DNA from: Pelagibacteraceae bacterium AG-404-P08
GTDB taxonomy: Bacteria; Pseudomonadota; Alphaproteobacteria; HIMB59
Assembly: GCA_003216195.1 (NCBI GenBank)
Contig: QCJF01000003.1
Coordinates: 1-64,000, forward strand
Reading direction: 5' to 3'
Length of the DNA stretch: 64,000 bases
A program made the position numbers and the translations under genes. Position 1 is the first letter of the stretch; the number at the start of each line of letters is the position of its first letter. Below are positions 36,552-46,065 of this stretch, one piece after another. The notes under the pieces were generated by a model, which had not been told where the DNA came from, searched no databases, and saw only the letters and a program-made list of their open reading frames with translations.

Positions 36552-37478
36552 GTGTTAGAAAAAAAGCATCATCAAACCTTTGTGCAGACAGATCAAAACC
36601 TGTTCTTTTTGCAAGCTGTTAATTTTTTAAAACAACTTTATGTACTAATTAAACCTGGTGTAATCTCGCTTGTAATATTTACGGCTTTATGTGCGATGCT
36701 ATTAGCACCATCTGATAAAAGTTTATTTATAAAAGGAATGGCTCTTACCCTTATAGCAATGGGAGCATCTGGTTCAGCTATTTTAAATATGTGGTTTGAT
36801 CGAATAATTGACTCTAAAATGGATAGAACAAAGTTTAGACCTATTCCTTCAGGAAATATCTCAGCAAATACAGCACTTGGGACTGGATTAATTTTTTCTT
36901 TTTTTTCTGTGGTAGGTTTATTTTTCTTTGGAAATATTAAGGCCTCAATCTTATTGGCATTTACAATTCTTTATTACTCCGTTTTTTATACAATGTATCT
37001 CAAGCACAAAACTGCACAAAATATAGTGATTGGTGGTTTAGCTGGTGCTCTCCCTCCAGTGATTGCATGGATAAGTATTTCAAGTGAACAAATTTTCTAC
37101 CCGTTAATATTATGCTTAATAATATTTTTATGGACACCTCCACACTCTTGGGCATTGGCTATATTTAGAAACCAAGATTACTCTGACGCTGATATACCCA
37201 TGTACCCCGTTAAACATGGCATAAAAAAAACACTTTTTATGATGAATATTTATACTTTTTTAATGGTTGCATCAGTAAACTCTCTATATTTTTTTAAATA
37301 CGCGGGAATGAGCTTTTTTTTAGGCTCCAATCTTCTCAATGCATATTTTATTTACAAACTTTTTAAACTCAATAAGTCACAAAATATTAAAAAAGACTCA
37401 ATTAAACTTTTTGGATATTCAATTGTGTATCTTTTTCTTATTTTTACCCTAACAGTTATTGATAAATATTTATTCTAA
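36552..37478 (+). CDS. ctaB: protoheme IX farnesyltransferase CtaB (Cox10)
   Basis: A 308-residue UbiA-superfamily prenyltransferase converting heme b to heme O. LIKPGVISLVIFTALCAM opens the first helix. NMWFDRIIDSKMDRTKFRPIPSG is the first aspartate-rich motif, and FLWTPPHSWALAIFRNQDYSDADIPMYP the second conserved block. It starts with GTG three bases after ctaD. The last base of its stop is the first base of the coxF start (TAATG). Confidence 0.96.
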   Translation: MLEKKHHQTFVQTDQNLFFLQAVNFLKQLYVLIKPGVISLVIFTALCAMLLAPSDKSLFIKGMALTLIAMGASGSAILNMWFDRIIDSKMDRTKFRPIPSGNISANTALGTGLIFSFFSVVGLFFFGNIKASILLAFTILYYSVFYTMYLKHKTAQNIVIGGLAGALPPVIAWISISSEQIFYPLILCLIIFLWTPPHSWALAIFRNQDYSDADIPMYPVKHGIKKTLFMMNIYTFLMVASVNSLYFFKYAGMSFFLGSNLLNAYFIYKLFKLNKSQNIKKDSIKLFGYSIVYLFLIFTLTVIDKYLF

Positions 37479-37579
37479 TGAAAAGAAAAAATAAAAACTT
37501 ATTAGTCTTGGCTTTACTTTTCATGCTCGTAACAGCATTTTATTTCATTACAATATTTAGAATTAAATCTGGTATTTGA
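37478..37579 (+). CDS. coxF: CoxF-like single-helix oxidase assembly peptide, not in the ORF track
   Basis: A 33-residue ORF that I translated by hand: basic start MKRKNKN, one hydrophobic helix (LLVLALLFMLVTAFYFITIF) and tail RIKSGI. Its start overlaps the ctaB stop and its stop overlaps the ctaG start (TTGA), so the operon is continuous only if it is translated. Short CoxF-type proteins occupy this ctaB-ctaG position in other alphaproteobacteria. Their biochemical role in oxidase assembly is not well defined. Confidence 0.8.
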   Translation: MKRKNKNLLVLALLFMLVTAFYFITIFRIKSGI

Positions 37580-38112
37580 ACGTAACAAATAAAAATAAAA
37601 CATTAATTTTTTTAATGTTGATACTTGGATTTATGGTAAGTCTGGTAGTTTTTTCTGTTCCATTGTATAAGCTTTTTTGTGATCTGACTGGATTTCAAGG
37701 TTTTAATAAAGAAGTAAAAATTCAGGAACAACAACAAAATATCAATTTGGGAGAACTTGATATAAAAGTAATATTTTCAGCTCAGGTAAATGAAGGTTTG
37801 GACTGGATGTTCGAGGCTCCTCAAAAAATGAATATTACAGAAGGTGTAAAGTATGATGTTGTTTTTAAAGCTAAAAACAATACTGACGTTAGCTCAACAG
37901 GTACGTCTATATTTAACATTTTACCACCTAAAATTGGTCCATACCTATATAAGATAGAATGCTTTTGCTTCATTGATCAAACGATAAAACCAAATCAAGT
38001 TGTTGAGTTTCCTGTCACTTTCTATTTAGATCCATTGATACTTGACGATCCTGAGGCAAGTAGGACTAAGAATGTCACTTTGTCATATACCTTTTTTGAG
38101 AAAAAAGAATGA
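37576..38112 (+). CDS. ctaG: cytochrome c oxidase copper chaperone CtaG (Cox11)
   Basis: A 178-residue protein with one N-terminal transmembrane helix (TLIFLMLILGFMVSLVVFSVPLY) and a periplasmic immunoglobulin-like domain. The first cysteine is in KLFCDLTGFQG, and KIECFCFIDQTI is the Cox11 copper-binding CFCF motif. It delivers copper to the CuB site of subunit I. The start is a TTG overlapping the coxF stop. Confidence 0.93.
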   Translation: MNVTNKNKTLIFLMLILGFMVSLVVFSVPLYKLFCDLTGFQGFNKEVKIQEQQQNINLGELDIKVIFSAQVNEGLDWMFEAPQKMNITEGVKYDVVFKAKNNTDVSSTGTSIFNILPPKIGPYLYKIECFCFIDQTIKPNQVVEFPVTFYLDPLILDDPEASRTKNVTLSYTFFEKKE

Positions 38113-38124
38113 AATATTGTTTAA

Positions 38125-38967
38125 ATGGTTGATTTAGTATTTAAAGACTCTGAAAAGAAACATAAATTTCATCTTGTAAATCCTAGTCCCTGGCCATTAG
38201 TTGGTGCTTTTTCTGCTCTTTTTCTAGTTTCAGGTGCTATTTTGTATATGCACTATGAGATGCTATGGCCTATGCTAGCAGGTCTTGTTCTAATACTTTT
38301 TACTATGTTTATGTGGTGGCGAGACATAATAAAAGAGAGTACTTTTTTGAAAGTACACAATTCAATCACTGAGATTGGTCTTAGGTGGGGTATGGCTCTG
38401 TTCATCACATCAGAAGTTATGTTTTTTGTTGCTTTCTTTTGGGCTTTTTTCGATGCAAGTCTATTACCTAAAACATTTTTAGATGAGTACAAAGAAGTTT
38501 TTACAGGTACTCTTGGAATAGGAGTTTGGCCTCCAAAAGGAATTGAAACTTTTGACCCACTAGATATCCCATACTTAAATACCTTAATTTTACTTTTATC
38601 AGGTACTACCTGTACATGGGCACACCATGAATTAAGAGAGGGTAATAATAAAGAGGCTCTTAAAGGTTTATATTACACGGTTTTTTTAGGTTTTATATTT
38701 TCACTTTTACAAATATATGAATACCAACATGCAACTTTTGGTTTCACTGAAGGTATATATCCTTCAACTTTTTTCATGGCAACCGGTTTTCACGGCTTTC
38801 ATGTACTAATAGGTACTTTGTTTTTATTAGTATGTTTATTGAGAATAAGAAAAGGTCATTTAACCCCAAAAAGACATTTTGGTTTTGAAGCAGCTGCATG
38901 GTATTGGCATTTTGTTGATGTTGTTTGGTTGTTTTTATACATAAGTATCTATTGGTGGGGAAGATAA
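38125..38967 (+). CDS. ctaE: cytochrome c oxidase subunit III (CtaE/CoxC)
   Basis: A 280-residue protein with seven helices. HLVNPSPWPLVGAFSAL is the N-terminal signature. RWGMALFITSEVMFFVAFFWAFFDASL holds the conserved glutamate. TGFHGFHVLIGTLFLLVCLLRI and AAAWYWHFVDVVWLFLYISIYWWGR complete the family pattern. Subunit III stabilises and protects the catalytic core. The DUF983 gene often found next to ctaE is absent here. Confidence 0.97.
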   Translation: MVDLVFKDSEKKHKFHLVNPSPWPLVGAFSALFLVSGAILYMHYEMLWPMLAGLVLILFTMFMWWRDIIKESTFLKVHNSITEIGLRWGMALFITSEVMFFVAFFWAFFDASLLPKTFLDEYKEVFTGTLGIGVWPPKGIETFDPLDIPYLNTLILLLSGTTCTWAHHELREGNNKEALKGLYYTVFLGFIFSLLQIYEYQHATFGFTEGIYPSTFFMATGFHGFHVLIGTLFLLVCLLRIRKGHLTPKRHFGFEAAAWYWHFVDVVWLFLYISIYWWGR

Positions 38968-39010
38968 ACCAAACATTTATATCTTTTACTTTTAATTCAA
39001 TTTTTTATTT

Positions 39011-39682
39011 ATGAATAAGTCATCATTAACATTTGTATTTATAGGAATTTCTATTTTAACCTTTATCTTAGGTTCGTGGCAACTTTACCGGCTAAATTGG
39101 AAAAATGATTTAATGGATAATATTCGTAATTCAATTCTCAATCCCACTTTGTTTTCAGATGTACTGAATTACAATAATTTAGTAACAGTAAAATTAGATG
39201 ATAATTATACAATTCTTAACAAACCAATTTATTTAGAGTCAAAAACATTTAAAGGAAAAACAGGTTATCACCTAATACTTCCGGTAAAGTACAAAAATAG
39301 TATGTACAGTGTCATTAATTTTGGATGGTTTTTAGACAAAGATGTAGATCAAGTTCAAAATATCATTCAAAGATATCAATCAATTGACAACCCTAAGGTA
39401 TACATTAGAGATTTTAATTCAGATAAACCTTTTTTTACCCCAGAGAATGATTTATCTAATAATACTTGGTACTCTATTAATAAAACTGATTTTAGTCAGT
39501 TTTATCAATATACATTCCTATCTAAATATTATTTTGTTCTGCTAGATGATAGGGTATCTAAATATACCTTTAATCCTCTTGTATTTTTGAGAAATAATCA
39601 TTTGAATTATTCAATAACTTGGTTTTTGCTTAGCTTGTCAAGTATCGTTATGCTGTTAATTATAAGAAGAAAATATGAATAA
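39011..39682 (+). CDS. SURF1 family cytochrome oxidase assembly protein
   Basis: A 223-residue protein with a transmembrane helix at each end and a soluble domain between, the SURF1 layout. LGSWQLYRLNWKNDLMDNI follows the first helix, GYHLILPVKY and VINFGWFLDKD lie in the middle, and HLNYSITWFLLSLSSIVMLLII forms the last helix. SURF1 handles heme a for insertion into subunit I. It overlaps the M32 peptidase gene by 8 bases. Confidence 0.9.
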   Translation: MNKSSLTFVFIGISILTFILGSWQLYRLNWKNDLMDNIRNSILNPTLFSDVLNYNNLVTVKLDDNYTILNKPIYLESKTFKGKTGYHLILPVKYKNSMYSVINFGWFLDKDVDQVQNIIQRYQSIDNPKVYIRDFNSDKPFFTPENDLSNNTWYSINKTDFSQFYQYTFLSKYYFVLLDDRVSKYTFNPLVFLRNNHLNYSITWFLLSLSSIVMLLIIRRKYE

Positions 39683-41114
39683 ACTTAAAGAGTATTTTAA
39701 AAGCTACTATGTTTTGAATGATGTCAGTGGTCTTTTATTTTGGGATAATGCAACTAATTTACCAAAAAAAAGTGTTGAGTCTAGATCAGAGCAAATGTCT
39801 ATTTTATCTAACTTTACAGATAGAATATTTAGAAGCGAAGAGATTCAAGAAGAAATTCAAAAAGCTGAAAATACAAAATTAAGCGAAGCAGATAGTATGT
39901 GTTTAAAATTAATGAAGAGTATTATCGTTAAAGAAAATGCTATTGACCCAGATTTGAAATCTCTACTGATAAAAAAAAAACTAACTTGTGAGCATTTATG
40001 GAGAGAGGCTAGATCAAAAAATGATTCTTCGGTAATTGAAAAAGATTTCAATGATCTATTAGATTTAGTACATGAGGAAGCAAGTCAATTAGCTAAAGCT
40101 ACTAATCTATCACCTTATGACTCATTAATTTCAAAATATGATATTGATTATGATTCATCAAAGATAGACAAATTTTTTTCAGTAATTGAGAGAGAAATAA
40201 TACCTAAATATTTGGATATTAAAAAAATTAAATCACCTCATGTTTATAAATCAAATATTTCAGTCTCAGAAATATTAAAAATGGTGAAAGTAAAATTAGA
40301 ACAACTCAACTTTGATTTTGACAGAGGTAGAATTGATCAATCTCATCACCCTTTTTGTGGAGGAGCTACAAATGATGTAAGGATAACAACCAGGTTTGAA
40401 GACAATATATTAGAGTCCTTATCAGCATTATTTCACGAGACAGGCCATGGAGTCTATGAGCAGAATCGACCTAATGAATATCTTTATGAGCCATTGGGTC
40501 AATCTCGTAGTTTAAGCGTCCATGAAAGCCAATCTCTTTTTTTTGAAAATCATATCTTTAAATCAAAGGTTTATTTTAAAATTATAAACAATATTTTTGA
40601 TAACTCTAAAGACTTGGAAAAATCGTTTTTAGAGCACTATCATACTGTGAGAGTTAATCCTATAAGGGTTAGTGCTGATGAATTTTCTTACCCGATCCAT
40701 GTTTACATCAGGTATAAAATTGAAAAAGAGATATTTAAAAATAAAATTTACTTTAAAGATATTAAAAATTTATGGAACGAAAACTATTTAAATAATTTGT
40801 CAATCAATCTAATTTCAGAAACAGAGGGGGTTCTCCAAGATATTCATTGGTATGAAGGTATCTTTGGTTATTTCCCTACTTATGCACTTGGTGCTATGAT
40901 AGCCTCACAAATTAAATATAATTGCCCTTTATTTGATATTTTTTTAGACAACCCTAATGAAGAAAATATAAATAATTTAATCATTTGGTTAAATACTAAT
41001 ATCCACCAAAAAGCTTCTTTATATTCATCTGATGAAATGTTACAAAGCATTTCTGGCGAGAATTTAAACTCAAAATATTATTTAGATCATTTGGTTGATA
41101 GATTTGTTAAATGA
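39675..41114 (+). CDS. M32 family metallo-carboxypeptidase
   Basis: A 479-residue zinc carboxypeptidase of the Taq type. The zinc motif is ALFHETGHGVYEQN (HExxH). HPFCGGATNDVRITTRF precedes it and VNPIRVSADEFSYPIHV follows, and all three are M32 hallmarks. LFWDNATNLPKKSVESRSEQM forms the N-terminal helices. It removes C-terminal residues from peptides in the cytoplasm. It is physically linked to the oxidase operon but probably unrelated to it in function. Confidence 0.93.
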   Translation: MNKLKEYFKSYYVLNDVSGLLFWDNATNLPKKSVESRSEQMSILSNFTDRIFRSEEIQEEIQKAENTKLSEADSMCLKLMKSIIVKENAIDPDLKSLLIKKKLTCEHLWREARSKNDSSVIEKDFNDLLDLVHEEASQLAKATNLSPYDSLISKYDIDYDSSKIDKFFSVIEREIIPKYLDIKKIKSPHVYKSNISVSEILKMVKVKLEQLNFDFDRGRIDQSHHPFCGGATNDVRITTRFEDNILESLSALFHETGHGVYEQNRPNEYLYEPLGQSRSLSVHESQSLFFENHIFKSKVYFKIINNIFDNSKDLEKSFLEHYHTVRVNPIRVSADEFSYPIHVYIRYKIEKEIFKNKIYFKDIKNLWNENYLNNLSINLISETEGVLQDIHWYEGIFGYFPTYALGAMIASQIKYNCPLFDIFLDNPNEENINNLIIWLNTNIHQKASLYSSDEMLQSISGENLNSKYYLDHLVDRFVK

Positions 41115-42463
41115 AATACATAAGTACGCGAGATGATAAAAAAGAGTACTCTGCTGAGCAGGTACTCAATTTCGGTCTAGCACCAGATGGAGGTCTATTT
41201 ATTCCAAATGAAATTCCGAAATTTAGTAGTAATCAAATAAATGCATTAAAAGGAAAAAATTATTTTGAAATAGCAAATTTTATTTTAACCCCTTTTTTAT
41301 CAGATTTATTTGAAGCTCAAATAATTGAAAAGATTATCGAAGAGGCATATTGTAAATTTGATAAAGAAATTGTTTCAATATCTAACATAGGTGACAACGA
41401 TCTATTAAATTTATTTCATGGCCCGACACTAGCTTTTAAAGATTATGCTATGTGTTTGTTAGCTAAGATATATGAATACTATTTAAAGAAACTAGATAGA
41501 AAATTAGTAGTTATCGGAGCAACTTCTGGCGATACCGGTTCTGCTGCAATTCAAGCCTTTAAAGATATTGAAAATATTAGTATTTTTATTTTACACCCTC
41601 ATAACTCCACATCTCTCTTCCAAAGAAAACAAATGACAACTAGTGGAGGTAAAAATGTTTTTAATATTGCCCTAAATGGAAGTTTTGATGATTGCCAAAA
41701 TTTAGTAAAAAAACTTTTTAGAGATAAAGATATAAATAATAAATATAGCTTTACTGCAGTGAATTCAATTAATTGGTTTAGGGTGCTACCACAATCAATT
41801 TATTATGCATGGTCATATCTTAATCATAATATTGATAATTTTGTTGTACCAAGTGGTAATTTTGGAAATATATATTCTGCTCATTTGCTAAAGTCAATGG
41901 GATTTCCAATAAATAAGTTAATTGTTGCGACAAATGAGAATAATATTTTACATCGAATTATAAGCAATAATGATCTACATCTTTACAATGTTGTAAAAAC
42001 TAATAGCCCTAGCATGGATATAACAATATCAAGTAATTTTGAAAGACTTTTAGCAGAGCTTCTTGGACCAGGAGCAACAAATGAGCTTTTTCAAAATATA
42101 CAAAACAATGAACATAATAAAAAATTAGAAAGTTCTATTCATAAGTCATTATCTGAGAAATTTTTATCTGAGAGTGCAACTTCTAAAGAGGTTGAAAATC
42201 AAATTAAAATCACATATGAAAATTACAAAATTTTATTAGACCCTCATACAGCTGTTGGCATAGTATGTGCGGAAAAATTAAATTTAAAAAAAGCAATGTG
42301 TCTTGCCTGTGCCCATCCAGTAAAATTTCAGGAAACTGTCCAAAAGGCATTAGGTAACAATGTAAAATATGATAAAAACATAGAATTTCTTAATGATGAA
42401 AAATTTGCAATTTTAGACAACAATTATAAGGAACTTGGAGATTATATAGAAGCACATGCCTAA
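41111..42463 (+). CDS. thrC: threonine synthase ThrC
   Basis: A 450-residue PLP enzyme converting O-phosphohomoserine to threonine. YISTRDDKKEYSAEQVLNFGLAPDGGLFIP is the N-terminal signature. GPTLAFKDYAM carries the PLP lysine, GATSGDTGSAAIQAF the substrate loop, and VPSGNFGNIYSAHL the phosphate-binding segment. It overlaps its neighbours on both sides by 4 to 8 bases. ThrB, which makes its substrate, is encoded about 1.7 kb downstream on the other strand. Confidence 0.95.
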   Translation: MKYISTRDDKKEYSAEQVLNFGLAPDGGLFIPNEIPKFSSNQINALKGKNYFEIANFILTPFLSDLFEAQIIEKIIEEAYCKFDKEIVSISNIGDNDLLNLFHGPTLAFKDYAMCLLAKIYEYYLKKLDRKLVVIGATSGDTGSAAIQAFKDIENISIFILHPHNSTSLFQRKQMTTSGGKNVFNIALNGSFDDCQNLVKKLFRDKDINNKYSFTAVNSINWFRVLPQSIYYAWSYLNHNIDNFVVPSGNFGNIYSAHLLKSMGFPINKLIVATNENNILHRIISNNDLHLYNVVKTNSPSMDITISSNFERLLAELLGPGATNELFQNIQNNEHNKKLESSIHKSLSEKFLSESATSKEVENQIKITYENYKILLDPHTAVGIVCAEKLNLKKAMCLACAHPVKFQETVQKALGNNVKYDKNIEFLNDEKFAILDNNYKELGDYIEAHA

Positions 42464-43709
42464 TATTCATAAGCTTAAAAATGGAATGACCTTGATAACA
42501 GATTATGTAAACACTGTAGAAACAGTAAGTGTAGGAATGTGGAACAAGGTCGGGGCAAGAAATGAGCGAAAAGAAATTAATGGTGTCGCTCACTTATTAG
42601 AGCACATGGCATTCAAAGGAACAAAAAATAGATCAGCTGCTCAAATAGCAAAAGAGGTTGAGCTAGTAGGTAATTCTCACAATGCCTATACTTCAAGAGA
42701 AATAACTGCTTATTACATGAGTGGTTTAAAGGAAAATGTTGAACTATCCATAGACGTAATTAGCGATATATTGCAGTTTTCAACTTTTGACTCTAAGGAA
42801 CTCGATAAAGAGAGAGGCGTCATATTACAAGAGATTGGAATGTACGCTGATGAGCCAGATAGTATTGTTGCTGATAAATTCGACGAGTTAGCTTACCCGG
42901 ACCAGCCCATGGGTAGGTCAATTTTAGGTACGGCTGAAATTATAAAGTCTATATCAAGGGATGAAGTAGAGGGTTTTATGAAAGGTTTCTATAACCCAAA
43001 AAAAATGGTGTTTTCCGTATCAGGAAATTTTGAAGAGGACAAAATAATTAAACTTGTTGAGGAGAAATTCCAAAACCTCCCTCTGGGTGACGACGATTAT
43101 ATTCCAAAATCTTCTTATGTTGGTGGAGAATACCGCCAAGAGAAAAATTTAGAACAGGTAAAGTTATTACTAGGTTTTGAGGGTGTAGATATTCATTCAG
43201 ACCTTTACTATGCTACAAGAGTTTATTCGACACTTCTCGGCTCTGGTATGTCTTCAAGATTATTTCAAGAAATTCGAGAAAAAAGAGGATTGGTTTATAG
43301 CATATACAGCAGTGGTGATTTCTTTTCTGACTCAGGTATTTTTTATGTCTATGCTGGTACAGGACATAAGGAAGTAAAAGAATTAATACCCGTACTTTGC
43401 GATCAATTAAATATTAATGCTAATACCTTTACTGAGGAGGAATTAACGAAGACTAAAGCTAAATTTAAAGTGGGAATTCTAAAAGGAGAGGAAAGTATTT
43501 CAACAAGATGTAGATCCAACGCAACTAGCTATTTAATGCATAATAAGGTTAGATCTCCCGAGGAATTTATTGCTAAAATAGACGCTGTGCAATTAGAAGA
43601 CTTGGAAAAAGCCAGAACAAAAATATTTGAGTCTAATTTAACAATTTCATCCATAGGTCCAATAGAATATCTTGAGTCCTCAGATTTAATTAAAAGAAGA
43701 CTCAGTTAG
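42456..43709 (+). CDS. M16 family zinc peptidase (processing-peptidase-like)
   Basis: A 417-residue pitrilysin-family peptidase. GVAHLLEHMAFKGTKNR contains the inverted zinc motif HxxEH. VGNSHNAYTSREITAYYMSGL and REIREKRGLVYSIYSS are typical of the family closest to the mitochondrial processing peptidase beta subunit. No signal peptide is seen. The function in bacteria is unclear. It is last in the long ctaC transcription unit and overlaps rnhA tail to tail by 24 bases, the longest convergent overlap here. Confidence 0.92.
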   Translation: MPNIHKLKNGMTLITDYVNTVETVSVGMWNKVGARNERKEINGVAHLLEHMAFKGTKNRSAAQIAKEVELVGNSHNAYTSREITAYYMSGLKENVELSIDVISDILQFSTFDSKELDKERGVILQEIGMYADEPDSIVADKFDELAYPDQPMGRSILGTAEIIKSISRDEVEGFMKGFYNPKKMVFSVSGNFEEDKIIKLVEEKFQNLPLGDDDYIPKSSYVGGEYRQEKNLEQVKLLLGFEGVDIHSDLYYATRVYSTLLGSGMSSRLFQEIREKRGLVYSIYSSGDFFSDSGIFYVYAGTGHKEVKELIPVLCDQLNINANTFTEEELTKTKAKFKVGILKGEESISTRCRSNATSYLMHNKVRSPEEFIAKIDAVQLEDLEKARTKIFESNLTISSIGPIEYLESSDLIKRRLS

Positions 43710-44129
43710 TGTTTCAGCTGCTTTTCTGGCAAGTTCATCAACTTGATTATTGTATTTATTTTCATCATGCGCTTTAACCCAATTCCAATTAATATCTTTT
43801 CTTTCATTAAGATAATCTAATCTTTCCCAAAGCTCCTTATTTTTAACAAGTTGCTTGGTTGATGTTTTCCAAAAATTTTTTTTCCAATTTAATATCCAAG
43901 TCGTTATACCTTGTTTCACATAATTGCTGTCAGTATTTAAAGAAATTTTTTTATAATTATCTAAAAATTCTAATGCTTTAATAGCGGCCATAAGTTCCAT
44001 TCGATTATTAGTGGAATTTTCTTCAAATCCAGCCCTAAAACTAATATCTTTTTCACTGACAACTAAAAAGGCCCAACCTCCATTACCTGGATTTCCAAGA
44101 CACGAACCGTCTGTATATACACTAATCAA
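43686..44129 (-). CDS. rnhA: ribonuclease HI RnhA
   Basis: A 147-residue RNase H. YTDGSCLGNPGNGGWAFL carries the first catalytic aspartate, NNRMELMAAIKAL the glutamate, SLNTDSNYV the second aspartate, and VKAHDENKYNNQVDELARKAA the histidine and last aspartate. It removes RNA from RNA-DNA hybrids. It overlaps thrB by 4 bases. An RNase HII gene is also present at 53.5 kb. Confidence 0.95.
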   Translation of the reverse strand: MISVYTDGSCLGNPGNGGWAFLVVSEKDISFRAGFEENSTNNRMELMAAIKALEFLDNYKKISLNTDSNYVKQGITTWILNWKKNFWKTSTKQLVKNKELWERLDYLNERKDINWNWVKAHDENKYNNQVDELARKAAETLTESSFN

Positions 44130-45067
44130 AAGAGGTCCTGTATGTTGTTTTTTTCATGAAATTTAAAAATTTCAAAAAATTCTATTGGATTTTTATGTTT
44201 TACATTCCCCTCTTTATTAAAATGTAAATCATAAAGTCTCGTTAAGAAAAAACGAATGGCACTTACTTTTAAATAAAAATTAAAATTATCCTTTTCCTCA
44301 TTAGTTAATTTAAATTCTTGTAGGTAAGATTTTATAAAAATCAAATAATCATCCTCTACAAATTTATTACCTTCAAAAAACCAAGCATTGGTAAATGTAG
44401 CCAAATCGTAAATAACAGTATCTGTGCACGAAAAAAAGAAATCTATAAAACCTGAAACCTGATTATCTAAAAAAAATATATTGTCTTTAAATAAATCAGC
44501 ATGAATATTTATTTGTCGCAAATTAATTGGAAATTTATCTTGAAGATTATTTATATTTTCTAAGATATATTTGTACTCCAAACTATTTATTTTAGGATTA
44601 TTCTCTGAGAAACTTTCAGTAATATGTCTCCAAGACGGTATTAACATCATATTTTTTCTAAAAAGTTCTGAACTTTTACCAGATTGATGTAAGTGAGCCA
44701 CTGATTTTCCTAATGAAACTAATTGTTCTTTGTTAGCATCTTCTATTGGCCTTCCTTCAACAAAAGTATAAATACAACATGGTTTATCCTTGATTTTGAA
44801 TAAGTTATGATTATTGACTGTAACACTCAATGGACATGAGATACCGTTTTTGTGAAATAATTTCATGAGATTATTAAAATAAGGTAAATCTATTTCTTTG
44901 GTTCTCTTTTCAAAAATAGTAAGGATATATTTTTGAGAGTCATTTAAATAAATTAAATAATTTGTATTTTCTACTCCCTCCTTTATGCCTTCTAATCTCT
45001 TTATTTCTCCAATTGGTTTGAACAATTTTTGGGCTTCAATATGAGTTATTGGTGTATAGACTGCCAT
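44126..45067 (-). CDS. thrB: homoserine kinase ThrB (APH-fold type)
   Basis: A 313-residue kinase of the aminoglycoside-phosphotransferase fold, the type used by many alphaproteobacteria and pseudomonads in place of the GHMP enzyme. KEGVENTNYLIYLNDSQKYILTIFEKR forms the nucleotide lobe. INIHADLFKDNIFFLDNQVSGFIDFFFSCTD contains the Brenner motif and the metal-binding aspartate. It makes O-phosphohomoserine for ThrC. The rnhA gene follows directly. Confidence 0.93.
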   Translation of the reverse strand: MAVYTPITHIEAQKLFKPIGEIKRLEGIKEGVENTNYLIYLNDSQKYILTIFEKRTKEIDLPYFNNLMKLFHKNGISCPLSVTVNNHNLFKIKDKPCCIYTFVEGRPIEDANKEQLVSLGKSVAHLHQSGKSSELFRKNMMLIPSWRHITESFSENNPKINSLEYKYILENINNLQDKFPINLRQINIHADLFKDNIFFLDNQVSGFIDFFFSCTDTVIYDLATFTNAWFFEGNKFVEDDYLIFIKSYLQEFKLTNEEKDNFNFYLKVSAIRFFLTRLYDLHFNKEGNVKHKNPIEFFEIFKFHEKNNIQDLF

Positions 45068-45113
45068 TTTATTATTTTTTAATTAATGTATATATGATGC
45101 ATAATATTCAACA

Positions 45114-45587
45114 ATGGCAAAAAATAAATTCATTATATGTTCTATTTTATCTTTTATTTTAGTTGCTTGTTCAATTCCTAATCCTATAAAAAAAAAAGAA
45201 GAAAAAATTACTTACAAAGAATGCCCTCAATCTCTTATTTTGTATAAGGCAAGATCAATTGATTTCGGCAATACCAACATTGAACTACAGAATGATTATA
45301 ACTTAAGTTGTTATTTGTATGTAGATGAAGATTCGGTAGAAATTTCGACAGATTATAAATTGAATATATACTTATATGATGAAGATAAAAAAACTTACGA
45401 AGTAGAATTAATTGTTTTTGTAACAAATCTTGATGAGGACAATAAAATAGCTGAGTTTAAATACAAAAAAGAAATTAAACTCGATATGGAAATAAATAAA
45501 ATAAACAGTATTGATTTAAATGATAAGTTTCAAATTGATTTGGATACTTATAATCAAGGTATAAAAATATTTTACGCAATCAATTGA
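45114..45587 (+). CDS. lipoprotein of unknown function
   Basis: A 157-residue protein with a clear lipoprotein signal: MAKNKFIICSILSFILVACS places the cysteine at residue 19. The mature part has KECPQSLILYKARSIDF, then alternating short beta segments rich in Asp, Glu, Tyr and Lys, and ends in YNQGIKIFYAIN. The even strand pattern suggests a beta-sandwich or barrel-like periplasmic domain. I do not recognise the family. Its stop overlaps the atpF stop by 8 bases and it is divergent from thrB. Confidence 0.75.
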   Translation: MAKNKFIICSILSFILVACSIPNPIKKKEEKITYKECPQSLILYKARSIDFGNTNIELQNDYNLSCYLYVDEDSVEISTDYKLNIYLYDEDKKTYEVELIVFVTNLDEDNKIAEFKYKKEIKLDMEINKINSIDLNDKFQIDLDTYNQGIKIFYAIN

Positions 45588-46065
45588 CTGATTTTAGATC
45601 AGTCACACTATTGTCCAATATTTTAGATTTATTATTCTCTGATAGATTAGAAAAATAGTTTTTTAAAATATTATTTAACTCTATAGAGGCTTGACTTTTG
45701 ATAGATTGTATCGCAGATAATTCAATTTGTTTTATTCTATCTAAAGAATTTTTTTCTTTAGATTTAATAGTTTGATTTGTTTTATCAATGATATTTTTAG
45801 TAATTGACTCAGCTTGTGACTGAGCATTAGAGATGATTTCTTCAACTTTATTGGTTAAATCAATAGTTTGTTTTTCTGCTTCTCTGAGTTTTTCTTCTGC
45901 CTCATTAAAAGACTCTAGAGACTTATCAATATTCATCTTTATTTCTTCAATTTTGGAGTCTAAACCACCAATCATCATGCTTTTAAATGGTTTAATCATC
46001 AAAATTACAAATGTGATAAAAGAGATTAATAACCAAAACTTTGGATCTGAAAATAAATAGCTCAT
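45580..46065 (-). CDS. atpF: ATP synthase F0 subunit b (AtpF)
   Basis: A 161-residue subunit with one N-terminal helix (FWLLISFITFVILMIKPF) followed by a long charged coiled coil (EEAEEKLREAEKQTIDLTNKVEEII). It forms part of the peripheral stalk linking F0 to F1. It is the second of two b-type subunits, as in alphaproteobacteria and chloroplasts. It starts directly after atpG (b') and ends the F0 operon. Confidence 0.92.
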   Translation of the reverse strand: MSYLFSDPKFWLLISFITFVILMIKPFKSMMIGGLDSKIEEIKMNIDKSLESFNEAEEKLREAEKQTIDLTNKVEEIISNAQSQAESITKNIIDKTNQTIKSKEKNSLDRIKQIELSAIQSIKSQASIELNNILKNYFSNLSENNKSKILDNSVTDLKSVN

